Position numbers and translations under genes: made by a program. DNA of 47,056 nt from Nocardia amamiensis NBRC 102102 (GTDB lineage Bacteria; Actinomycetota; Actinomycetes; Mycobacteriales; Mycobacteriaceae): the NCBI RefSeq assembly GCF_001612745.1, contig NZ_BDBA01000072.1, positions 1 through 47,056 on the forward strand, written 5' to 3'. The notes beneath the pieces were generated by a model. The model was not told where the DNA came from. It saw only the letters and a program-made list of their open reading frames with translations, and did not search any database. Below, piece by piece: positions 41,155 to 47,056 of the stretch. Positions within the stretch are counted from its first letter, which is position 1, and every line of letters begins with the position of its first letter.

Positions 41155-41761
41155 ACTACCCCCTAGTATCTGCAGAGATCAGAAAAATGCGCATGCGATG
41201 ACCAGGCAAAACGATAAATTTGTGAATTCCGTCACATTGCACGAAATTCCAAGATTTTTCTTCGTACCCGGTCGTGCGCCAGCCAACCGCGCTTCCACGA
41301 GGGTCTGCCTGGTCGACGTTGCGGCGCGGCCACGACGACGCCCTGCACTCCCGGACCGGCCGCGACCGCGCCGTCGACGCCTACCTGGCCGCCGCCCCAG
41401 GTCGCAGCCGCGTCGACCCCGCTACGCAGCGGGCCCGCGGCTGCGATCCCCCGCGCTGGACACCACGAACACGCGACAGTTGATTACGCGATCCCACCAG
41501 TACCAGGAGCCCTCGCCGACGCCGAGATCCCCGCCGCGCGGCGGCCCCGAGAGACAAAGCGCCGCTGAGTCATTCGATCACGGATTCGGCCCTTGCCGGT
41601 AAGGGGCGGGACCTGCTCCTTCCCCGTACCTCGAGCCCCTCCGGGATACGCCTGTCAAGCCCAGCTCGCACCGATTGTCACTCGCCGTTGTGTGTCATAT
41701 CGGTGTGGGCCAAGCTCTCTGGACGATCCGCAGACTTGTGATGCCTTCGGTGGGGTGGAGG
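41155..41761. other. AT-rich patch and third, decayed copy of the integrase 3' end
   Basis: From 41165 to 41275 the sequence is markedly AT-rich and has no gene. From about 41400 to 41503 it again resembles the integrase end: ATCCCCCGCGCTGGACACC leads to the repeated core CGCGACAGTTGATTACG at 41472-41488. The remainder up to 41761 shows no convincing frame. The stretch looks like debris from repeated recombination at the same site. Confidence 0.5.
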
Positions 41762-42220
41762 TCAATCCGTGGTGCGTTGATCCCGATATTGGCCCACGAG
41801 GTGCTGGTAGAAGCTGTTCTCTGGCGACTCCAGCGAGATGGCCCGCAGGCCGACAGTGACCTTCCGGCCAACTACCGTCGAGTATCCGTCCTCATCGATG
41901 CCGAGATCCTCCACGACCGCTAGCACCAGCTCGTCCAGCTCCACGTCGGTCGCATAGACGGCGAGACGGCATTCAACTGAGACGCGCGCCGGGTCGTACG
42001 CGTCGCCCCACGCGCGCTGAGCGAACTCATCGACCGCGGTGACCGGTCCGAAGCTGGTAAAGCACGGGATACGGTTCACCCCGCGGATCCGATGGGTGCT
42101 CTCTTCGAGCGCCAGCGCGACCGGGTGGATTCCCTCGCCGTCGAGGGCACCGGGCCCGGTCGCGTCCGGCAACCCGAGTCCTACCGCGAACTCCCACACT
42201 TGGCGTTCGTCGTCGTCCAC
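41762..42220 (-). CDS. Hypothetical protein, 152 aa
   Basis: A GTG at 42220 with AGGAAGG six bases upstream gives a compact acidic protein: VWEFAVGLGLPDATGPGAL, NRIPCFTSFGPVTAVDEFAQRAWGD, VSVECRLAVYATDVELDELVLAVVEDLG. It reads as one alpha/beta domain. The gene follows the secreted-protein gene by 14 bp and should be co-transcribed with it. An extension to 42424 would overlap that gene out of frame and is not used. No family is recognised. Confidence 0.6.
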   Translation of the reverse strand: MDDDERQVWEFAVGLGLPDATGPGALDGEGIHPVALALEESTHRIRGVNRIPCFTSFGPVTAVDEFAQRAWGDAYDPARVSVECRLAVYATDVELDELVLAVVEDLGIDEDGYSTVVGRKVTVGLRAISLESPENSFYQHLVGQYRDQRTTD

Positions 42221-42234
42221 GTACAACCTTCCTG

Positions 42235-42597
42235 CTATCTCTTCGATGAGCTCTCGACGCGGCAGTGCTTGACCTTCCGCCCCTTGGGCGCCGCCGCTTG
42301 GGCCTTGTTCCAGGCGTCCTTCTCGGCCGCGTCCTTGGTCTTTCCGGTCCCGGTGTACTTCTCTGGGCCGGTGGCGTCTGTCCGGTCCAGATTCTCGAAG
42401 TAGCAGGACAATGTCACGGTCCACTTAGCAGTGAACTCGAACTGCCAATGCGGGTGTGCCGCATTGACGGGTTCGGCCGCAATCGCCGGTGTCTGCGCCT
42501 GTGCGATGCCGACCCCAGCTGTTGATGCGCCTGCGATGCACGCGGCCGTCAGCGCGATCGTTGTGACAAGTCGCCGCCCGGCCGAAATGGTTCGCAT
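42235..42597 (-). CDS. Small secreted protein, 120 aa
   Basis: GGAGGGG precedes the ATG at 42597. MRTISAGRRLVTTIALTAACIAG followed by ASTAGVGIAQAQTPA is a clear signal peptide with cleavage near AQA. The mature part (WQFEFTAKWTVTLSCYFENLDRTDATGP, then Lys-rich GKTKDAAEKDAWNKAQ) holds two cysteines. It is an exported protein of unknown role, as found in many Nocardia and Rhodococcus genomes. Confidence 0.7.
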   Translation of the reverse strand: MRTISAGRRLVTTIALTAACIAGASTAGVGIAQAQTPAIAAEPVNAAHPHWQFEFTAKWTVTLSCYFENLDRTDATGPEKYTGTGKTKDAAEKDAWNKAQAAAPKGRKVKHCRVESSSKR

Positions 42598-42782
42598 GTC
42601 GTCCCCTCCGTTGGTTGAAGGTATCTCCTTCACTGCTCTTGGACGCTGCTGCGGCACAACAGGTTCCATCTACTGTGGTGACTAGTGTCACAAGGTCACC
42701 ACAGGCCTCGCCCTCCTCCCCCGATCTGACACGCAACTAGAAGAACGGGCGGTCCGGTGACGCGCCATACTGCCGCCTCGGC

Positions 42783-43766
42783 TCAAGCTGGCTGGGCCGC
42801 CTTGCGCTTGCGGCGGCGGGCCGGTCGTTGTTGCTGCTGTTGCGGGTCTGGGTTGGTGGCTTCTGGCAGCTTCGCGTCGTTGATCAAGGTGTAGACGTTG
42901 CGGACCTTCTCGCGGGCGAGGGCGCGAGTGTTGTTCGGGCTGTTGGGTACGAGTCGTTTGGTCACCTGCAGCAGGTTGCGGTCGGCGAGTTCTCGGGTGC
43001 CTCGGGCGCGGGTGGCCGGCGATATGCCATACCGGGCGGGGAAGTTCTGGGTGGACCACCAGATCTCGGCTCCGTCGCTCGCGCGGCTGTTGGACATCAG
43101 GATCAGCAGCATGGCGAGAGCCGCCGAGGACATGTCTTGGATGTGGCCATTGGTCCACAGCGTTTGCGGGATCTTGCTGTAGAGGTTCGCCTCCATCATC
43201 TTCCGGTGCTTCTTCTTCCGGTCTGCCGATTTGGCTTGCGCTTCCAGAGAGCGGGCGTGGTGGTAGGCGGTCGAGGGCAGTTCGTAGGCGGCGCCGCTGC
43301 CGCTTTCGTCGAGGATCTGCACAGTCGACGGCTCACCGGGCTCGCGGGTAATCCGCACCAGCCGCTCGGCCTCGAGTGTGCGCAGGGCCTCGGTCACCCG
43401 TCGCGAGCCCTTGGTTTCGGGGTCGGGCAGGCCGAGAAGCTCTGCCCACTTGCGAGCGGCGTAGTCGGTGTTGTGCGGCGGGGCGGAGGAACGCCAGATC
43501 AGCGCTAGATACAGCTTCACCGGTACCGAGCCGCCGCGGCCTCCGGATCCGATCAGCCTGGCCAGCGGGGCTTTGCGGCTGATCGTGCCGCCGTCATCTG
43601 CGGGCGCGTGCGTGAACGACCACCGCAGCGGGATCGCGGCTCGCCGACCCGACGTGCTCGCGATGGCCTCGGCAAGCTCGAGCGAGGACTGCGGAACGTC
43701 CGGCCTCGGCGACGTCAATCCGAGTAGGCTGGCGGCGTCGATTTCTCTACTGGCCTGTGCAGCCAT
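42783..43766 (-). CDS. Winged-helix plasmid replication-type protein, 327 aa
   Basis: The protein contains two winged-helix-like units. The first has VPVKLYLALIWRSSAPPHNTDYAARKWAELLGL leading to RRVTEALRTLEAERLVRITRE. The second has AALAMLLILMSNSRASDGAEIWWSTQNFPARYGISPATRARGTRELADRNLL. A Gln/Arg-rich tail (PQQQQQRPARRRKRK) follows. Two consecutive wings are typical of theta-plasmid initiators and replisome loaders, but this is not RepA_C. It could be a second replication protein or a remnant of another replicon. The AT-rich 600 bp upstream might include an origin or operators. Confidence 0.65.
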   Translation of the reverse strand: MAAQASREIDAASLLGLTSPRPDVPQSSLELAEAIASTSGRRAAIPLRWSFTHAPADDGGTISRKAPLARLIGSGGRGGSVPVKLYLALIWRSSAPPHNTDYAARKWAELLGLPDPETKGSRRVTEALRTLEAERLVRITREPGEPSTVQILDESGSGAAYELPSTAYHHARSLEAQAKSADRKKKHRKMMEANLYSKIPQTLWTNGHIQDMSSAALAMLLILMSNSRASDGAEIWWSTQNFPARYGISPATRARGTRELADRNLLQVTKRLVPNSPNNTRALAREKVRNVYTLINDAKLPEATNPDPQQQQQRPARRRKRKAAQPA

Positions 43767-43964
43767 TTGGAGTCCTCACTACTTCTTCATCCTAGCGATC
43801 GGCTTCTAGTCTACTAACGTAGCGGTCACTTAGCTGTAGATCACTGAGTTCACTTCAGGCTAACATCAGCATCCTGCATGAACGAGCGTACTCTGCATGC
43901 AGATTTGCTGGTAGACAGCGGTTTACGCTTGCCACTCCTGGTGGAGTTCGTGTAGTGTCGGCGT

Positions 43965-44185
43965 CACGATCTGATCGCTACGACCTCTCAGCAAACGAGG
44001 TAGGTTGGCAGCCAGTCAGCCGACACGTTCGACGTCGAGACTTCGGGCCAGGTCGTAGCGAAGTGAAGCGGCATGGTGCAGGCCTCCGCTCCGCCGGGGA
44101 CCGGCTCGCCAAGTCGGCCATCCCAGTGAAGCGGCACTTCGCGGAAGAGGGGACGCCCCTGGAAAGGCGTCCCCTCTTCATTTCT
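43965..44185 (+). ncRNA. Candidate structured small RNA
   Basis: A sigma-A-like promoter TTGCCA-18 bp-TAGTGT (43929-43958) points right into a gene-free region. CGCTACGACCT at 43976-43986 and AGGTCGTAGCG at 44050-44060 form a perfect 11-bp long-range stem. AGTGAAGCGGCA occurs twice (44062 and 44125), the second time within a small hairpin. A strong terminator at 44144-44179 closes the unit. Frames across it lack codon bias. Promoter, structure and terminator together suggest a roughly 215-nt RNA of unknown class. Confidence 0.4.
44144..44179 (+). terminator. Strong intrinsic terminator
   Basis: GAAGAGGGGACGCC and GGCGTCCCCTCTTC form a perfect 14-bp stem with an 8-nt loop, followed on the plus strand by ATTTCTC. 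No protein gene ends just before it, which points to a small RNA transcript. Confidence 0.8.
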
Positions 44186-44365
44186 CGCGCGAAATCGACG
44201 CGGACGCCGGCCGCTGCCATGAGCGTGGGCGGCACTTGTGACAGCCAGTACCGGCGGGCGTCTTTGCGGCTTCCTTGACCCGGATGACACGATCCTTAAC
44301 GGCACCCCCATGTCGGCGGGAACCGAGTTCGCTGCTGTGTCGGTACTTGATGTGACCATGATGGC

Positions 44366-45154
44366 GTGCTTCTTCCTTCGGAAACCAAGCCCGAAGTGGC
44401 ACAGGTACTTCGCGATCTGCGTGAAGATCTGCTCGTCACAATCGCGGTCGCGCGAATGGCGCCGCGCGGGGGTGTCCTCGCGGCGCGGCTCATTAAAGGC
44501 CTCCAGCTCGCGTTCCCCCCAGGCGCGCCCACTTACAGGCCTCGCGTCAGAATGCCTGCTGTTTTCGACGTATGTGACCCTGATGGCCTGCGCCCCGGGT
44601 GGACGGAATCGGTGACCACGGTCGCCGCGAGGCCTGTGCTGGACGCATTGGATTTCGGCAGTCAGCACTACGAGTGGGGCGGACGGATGTGGCTGCCGAC
44701 CTTCTTCGCGGTCTGGGAAGACGACTACCGTCACCGCCTCGCCGCGGCACATCAGTGCAAACCCCGAGACTTTCAGATCCCGTTCTTCGGTGACCTGCGC
44801 AAGCTCCGTAACGACGTCACCCACCGCAGAGGTGTCGCGCGCGCCGACGGCGCCGCCTCCTGCGAGGTGCTGCGGTGGTTCTCGGTGGATGAACCGATCA
44901 CGCTGAACTACAAGCATTTTAGGGAGGTGGTCGAGAAGTTCCCATGGACCGAATTGGCTGTGCCGCCGCCGACTGTCGATCCGGGGAAGGCGAACCTGTC
45001 TACCCATATCGATGATGACCTGGCGCTGAGGTTCCGGCAGGCTGCACTCAAGTCTGGGATGAAGCTCGGGGAGGCGGTGGAGGCCGCCATCCAGATGTGG
45101 ATGACGCAGCAACCCGTCAATCGACATCAGGACTACGGATCAGAAGATTCGTAG
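44366..45154 (+). CDS. HEPN-like protein with C-terminal ribbon-helix-helix-like end
   Basis: The centre has HYEWGGRMWLPTFFAVWEDDYRHRLAAAH, then FFGDLRKLRNDVTHRRGVA and CEVLRWF. RNDVTH fits the R-x4-H motif of HEPN proteins, which include RNases of defence and toxin systems. This DLR.LRND..H..G pattern is known from a widespread uncharacterised family. The last 50 residues (LSTHIDDDLALRFRQAALKSGMKLGEAVEAAIQMWM) look like a ribbon-helix-helix unit. The GTG start at 44366 is weak, and an in-frame stop lies just upstream, so the N-terminus may be truncated. No partner gene is adjacent. Confidence 0.6.
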   Translation: MLLPSETKPEVAQVLRDLREDLLVTIAVARMAPRGGVLAARLIKGLQLAFPPGAPTYRPRVRMPAVFDVCDPDGLRPGWTESVTTVAARPVLDALDFGSQHYEWGGRMWLPTFFAVWEDDYRHRLAAAHQCKPRDFQIPFFGDLRKLRNDVTHRRGVARADGAASCEVLRWFSVDEPITLNYKHFREVVEKFPWTELAVPPPTVDPGKANLSTHIDDDLALRFRQAALKSGMKLGEAVEAAIQMWMTQQPVNRHQDYGSEDS

Positions 45155-45235
45155 TCGGCCTCGTGCTGTTCAAGTCGGCGCTAACCGCCGAGAACCGGTG
45201 TTACACAGGCGGTCCGTAGCCACCAATGAGAAACA

Positions 45236-45269
45236 AAACAGGACCCGGGTGCGCACCTGGGTCCTGTTT
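45236..45269. terminator. Bidirectional terminator
   Basis: AAACAGGACCCGGGTG pairs with CACCTGGGTCCTGTTT with one mismatch. T-runs lie on the right in plus reading and on the left in minus reading. It lies 81 bp after the HEPN-like gene and 26 bp from the decayed recombinase on the other strand. Confidence 0.75.
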
Positions 45270-45294
45270 CAAGGTTCATGTGACGGCCATGAGG

Positions 45295-45570
45295 CTAGTG
45301 GGGGTCGCCGTAATATCGGCCGAATTTCGGGCGGATATGGGCGTAGCTGCTGGGTGCCGCGACTTGGCCATCAGTTCGAGCAGGCTCGCGCCGGATTCGC
45401 CGAGGTGCGTCAGCCCGGAGTGCCGGAGTTCGTGGAGTTCCCAGCCGGTGCCAGACCCCCTCTCGGCGGTGGGTCACGAACACCGGCCCGTGGGCGCGGT
45501 GGCGGATCGGCCTGGGCTGGAGCCGGGCGGTGCCGGCATCCCAGTTCACGGTTTCCAGGACGTTAACTGC
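45295..45570 (-). pseudogene. Decayed tyrosine recombinase, C-terminal part
   Basis: One leftward frame gives [29 protein letters not shown]. The next piece is in another frame: [20 protein letters not shown] and [13 protein letters not shown], which includes the conserved LRHSxLTHxGE and MAKSRH blocks of actinobacterial integrases. A third frame ends [18 protein letters not shown]. At least two frameshifts and loss of the N-terminal half make it a pseudogene. It marks an old integration event at the border of the plasmid backbone and the DUF1330/MFS genes. Confidence 0.65.
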
Positions 45571-45624
45571 CCGTCCTCGAGATTCCCGACAGAGTCCTTC
45601 GGTGAAGATCCGACTGGACCTCGG

Positions 45625-45921
45625 TCAGTCGAGGCCTTCGACGATGCGGAAGTCACGCTCGAAGCCGTCGGGGAGTTCGGCCAGCGCCTTCTGGTAGGCC
45701 GCGCTCGCGCGTGCGGCGACCGCCTGTTCGAAGCTGTCGAACTCGATCAGGACGACGCGCTCGGCGATTCCGGCTTCGTGTGCGTCGACCCGGCTGCCGA
45801 TGCTGGCGAGCACCCGCCCGCCCGCGGCCGCGACGGCTAGACCTGCCAGTTCGTTGTAGACATCAAGCCTCTCGGGGTCCTCGATGGTGGGGTAGACGCT
45901 GACCCAGTAGCCCTTGGGCAT
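45625..45921 (-). CDS. DUF1330-family protein
   Basis: The 98-residue product starts MPKGYWVSVYPTIEDPERLDVYNELA and contains LIEFDSFEQAVAARASAAYQKAL and FRIVEGLD, the normal order of the DUF1330 ferredoxin-like fold (dimeric alpha-beta barrel). The biochemical role is unknown. A ribosome site (GGAGG, in leftward reading) precedes the ATG at 45921. It lies 33 bp downstream of the MFS gene and is probably in the same operon. Confidence 0.85.
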   Translation of the reverse strand: MPKGYWVSVYPTIEDPERLDVYNELAGLAVAAAGGRVLASIGSRVDAHEAGIAERVVLIEFDSFEQAVAARASAAYQKALAELPDGFERDFRIVEGLD

Positions 45922-45954
45922 GGAACCTCCAGTGTTGGAATGAGTGCATCTGAC

Positions 45955-47056
45955 TTACGGGTTGGTCTTCGACGAGCGTCGGTGGGCGAGGGCGAGGCTG
46001 GTCATCGTCGTGATCGCCATCGCGGCGACGCCGACCAGCGCTGCCGTGGTATAGGCGTCGTCGTTCGGGAAGAGGCGGCCGGGGCCGGTGCCCGCGGCCA
46101 GGACCAGACCGCCGATGGCGCTGCCCAGCGAGTAACCGACGCTGCGGACGACGTAGTTGAAGCTCATGGCGCTCGACGTCTCGCTCTTGGGGGTGACGGC
46201 CAGGATGACGCCGGGCATCGCGGCCGAGAAGCCGCCGACGCCGAAGCCCAACACGCCCATCGCCGCGAACAGTTCGGCCAGGTCCGACCGGGCCGCCGCG
46301 AACAGGGCGAACCCGCCGCCGACCACGACGGCGCTGCCGGCCAGGAGCAGGGGGGCGGCGATCCGCGTCCGGACCCGCGGCGTGAGTTTACCGGCGACGA
46401 ACCCCAGCACCGAGAACGGGATGAGGACCAGCCCGGCGACGAAGGTCGTCAGCCCGAAGCCGTAGCCGGCGCCGTGCGGTGTCTGCGCGTACCGGGTGAT
46501 GAGCGTGAGCAGGAGGTACATGCCGATCCCGCCGACGAACATGGCGAGGTTCGCCCCAGCGACCGCCGGGTGCCGCACCGCCCGCACATCGACCAGGGGC
46601 GTCGTGCTGCGCAGCTCGATGACGGCCCAGACGCAGAGCAGCACCACCGCGACGACGGCGAGGGCCGCCGCCACGGCGCGGTGCCGGCTCCACAGATTCC
46701 GTTCGCCGGCCAGGAACAGCACCAGGAGCAGCGCAGCGGCCAGGACGACCGCGCCCGCCACGTCCACGTGGGCGGACCGGCCTTCGGGGGCTTCGGGCAT
46801 GGAGCGCCACGCGGTCAGGAGGGCGGCGGCGGTGACGACCAGGCCGAGGCCGTAGGCGGCCCGTACCCCGCCGAGCTCGGCGAGCAGTGCGGCCAGCGGG
46901 TAGCCGACGCCGGCCCCGATGATCGAGACCACCGAGATCAGGGCGATCACGGCCGCGCTGCGCTCCTCGGGGAGGTGGTCCCGGGCCACGCCCATCATCA
47001 GCGCCGTCAGTCCGAGCCCGACGCCCTGGGCCGCCCTGCCGGCCAGCAGCCACGCG
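45955..47056 (-). CDS. MFS drug/proton antiporter (DHA2-like), N-terminus beyond the window
   Basis: The frame is open to the right edge, where AWLLAGRAAQGVGLGLTALMMGVARDHLPEERSAAVIALIS is the helix 4-5 region of a 14-helix (DHA2) exporter. At least ten more hydrophobic helices follow, e.g. VVLAAALLLVLFLAG, MFVGGIGMYLLLTLITRYAQ and VRSVGYSLGSAIGGLVLAAGTG. About the first 100 residues are missing because the window ends. Relatives pump out hydrophobic drugs or antibiotics in exchange for protons. It is a cargo or chromosomal-type gene, unlike the plasmid backbone. Confidence 0.85.
   Translation of the reverse strand, partial: AWLLAGRAAQGVGLGLTALMMGVARDHLPEERSAAVIALISVVSIIGAGVGYPLAALLAELGGVRAAYGLGLVVTAAALLTAWRSMPEAPEGRSAHVDVAGAVVLAAALLLVLFLAGERNLWSRHRAVAAALAVVAVVLLCVWAVIELRSTTPLVDVRAVRHPAVAGANLAMFVGGIGMYLLLTLITRYAQTPHGAGYGFGLTTFVAGLVLIPFSVLGFVAGKLTPRVRTRIAAPLLLAGSAVVVGGGFALFAAARSDLAELFAAMGVLGFGVGGFSAAMPGVILAVTPKSETSSAMSFNYVVRSVGYSLGSAIGGLVLAAGTGPGRLFPNDDAYTTAALVGVAAMAITTMTSLALAHRRSSKTNP

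Noticed and set aside
43988..45127. Leftward 379-codon frame with a plausible stretch EQIFTQIAKYLCHFGLGFRRKKH
   Set aside because: It runs through two clear features of the plus strand, the 14-bp terminator and the HEPN-like gene, and most of its product lacks normal composition.

Overview
This window looks like a plasmid, or a plasmid-derived contig, from a high-GC mycolic-acid actinobacterium (Nocardia, Rhodococcus or a relative). Almost every convincing gene uses G or C at the third codon position, GTG starts are common, and the protein families (MobF-type relaxase, RepA, FtsK/TraB-like N-terminus, NERD protein, actinobacterial winged-helix replication proteins) are those of actinobacterial plasmids. 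The replication locus is visible: a leftward repA (30910-31875) next to six copies of a 17-bp iteron and a DnaA box (31926-32264). I see no ParA/ParB pair and no complete conjugation apparatus.

Left part (1-7000): a rightward run of a coiled-coil protein, a RusA-like resolvase, a small protein and a MobF relaxase. The relaxase has lost the second half of its nicking domain through an internal deletion with a frameshift, so only its RecD-like helicase half is intact. From 7000 to 11700 there are small membrane, zinc-binding and HTH genes and a small serine recombinase.

Transposon region (11700-17200): a Tn402-like element with a DDE transposase, an apparently truncated TniQ-like partner, cargo, and a zinc-finger serine recombinase with its own res site. 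Its right end (16519) lies 25 bp from a second res-like site that precedes a second resolvase gene. This fits the known habit of Tn5053/Tn402-type elements to insert at res sites.

Defence-like region (17300-30400): a two-gene unit (17948-19011) joins an AbiTii-domain protein to a small protein carrying the same 24-residue GSN..FG..G...Q motif; this is my main candidate for an undescribed system. Then come leftward genes for a DEDDh exonuclease, a large unknown, a winged-helix replication-type protein and a membrane protein. After these lie a large HTH-membrane protein with a catalytically dead NlpC/P60-like domain (24798-27167) and a STAND-like P-loop NTPase with ten 32-residue repeats (27928-30330).

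Backbone region (30500-39000): repA and origin, an ImuA-prime-like gene without ImuB, and a seven-gene leftward operon (38445 to 34956) encoding membrane proteins, a NERD protein and an FtsK/TraB N-terminal domain without its motor. A 63-residue regulator sits upstream, and inverted repeats with a shared half-site precede both it and the operon.

Right part (39000-47056): a tyrosine-recombinase-like gene whose 3' end is duplicated around a methyltransferase and recurs a third time as debris. Beyond it are a secreted protein, a second winged-helix protein, a probable structured non-coding RNA, a HEPN-like gene, a decayed tyrosine recombinase, a DUF1330 protein and an MFS drug exporter that runs off the right edge.
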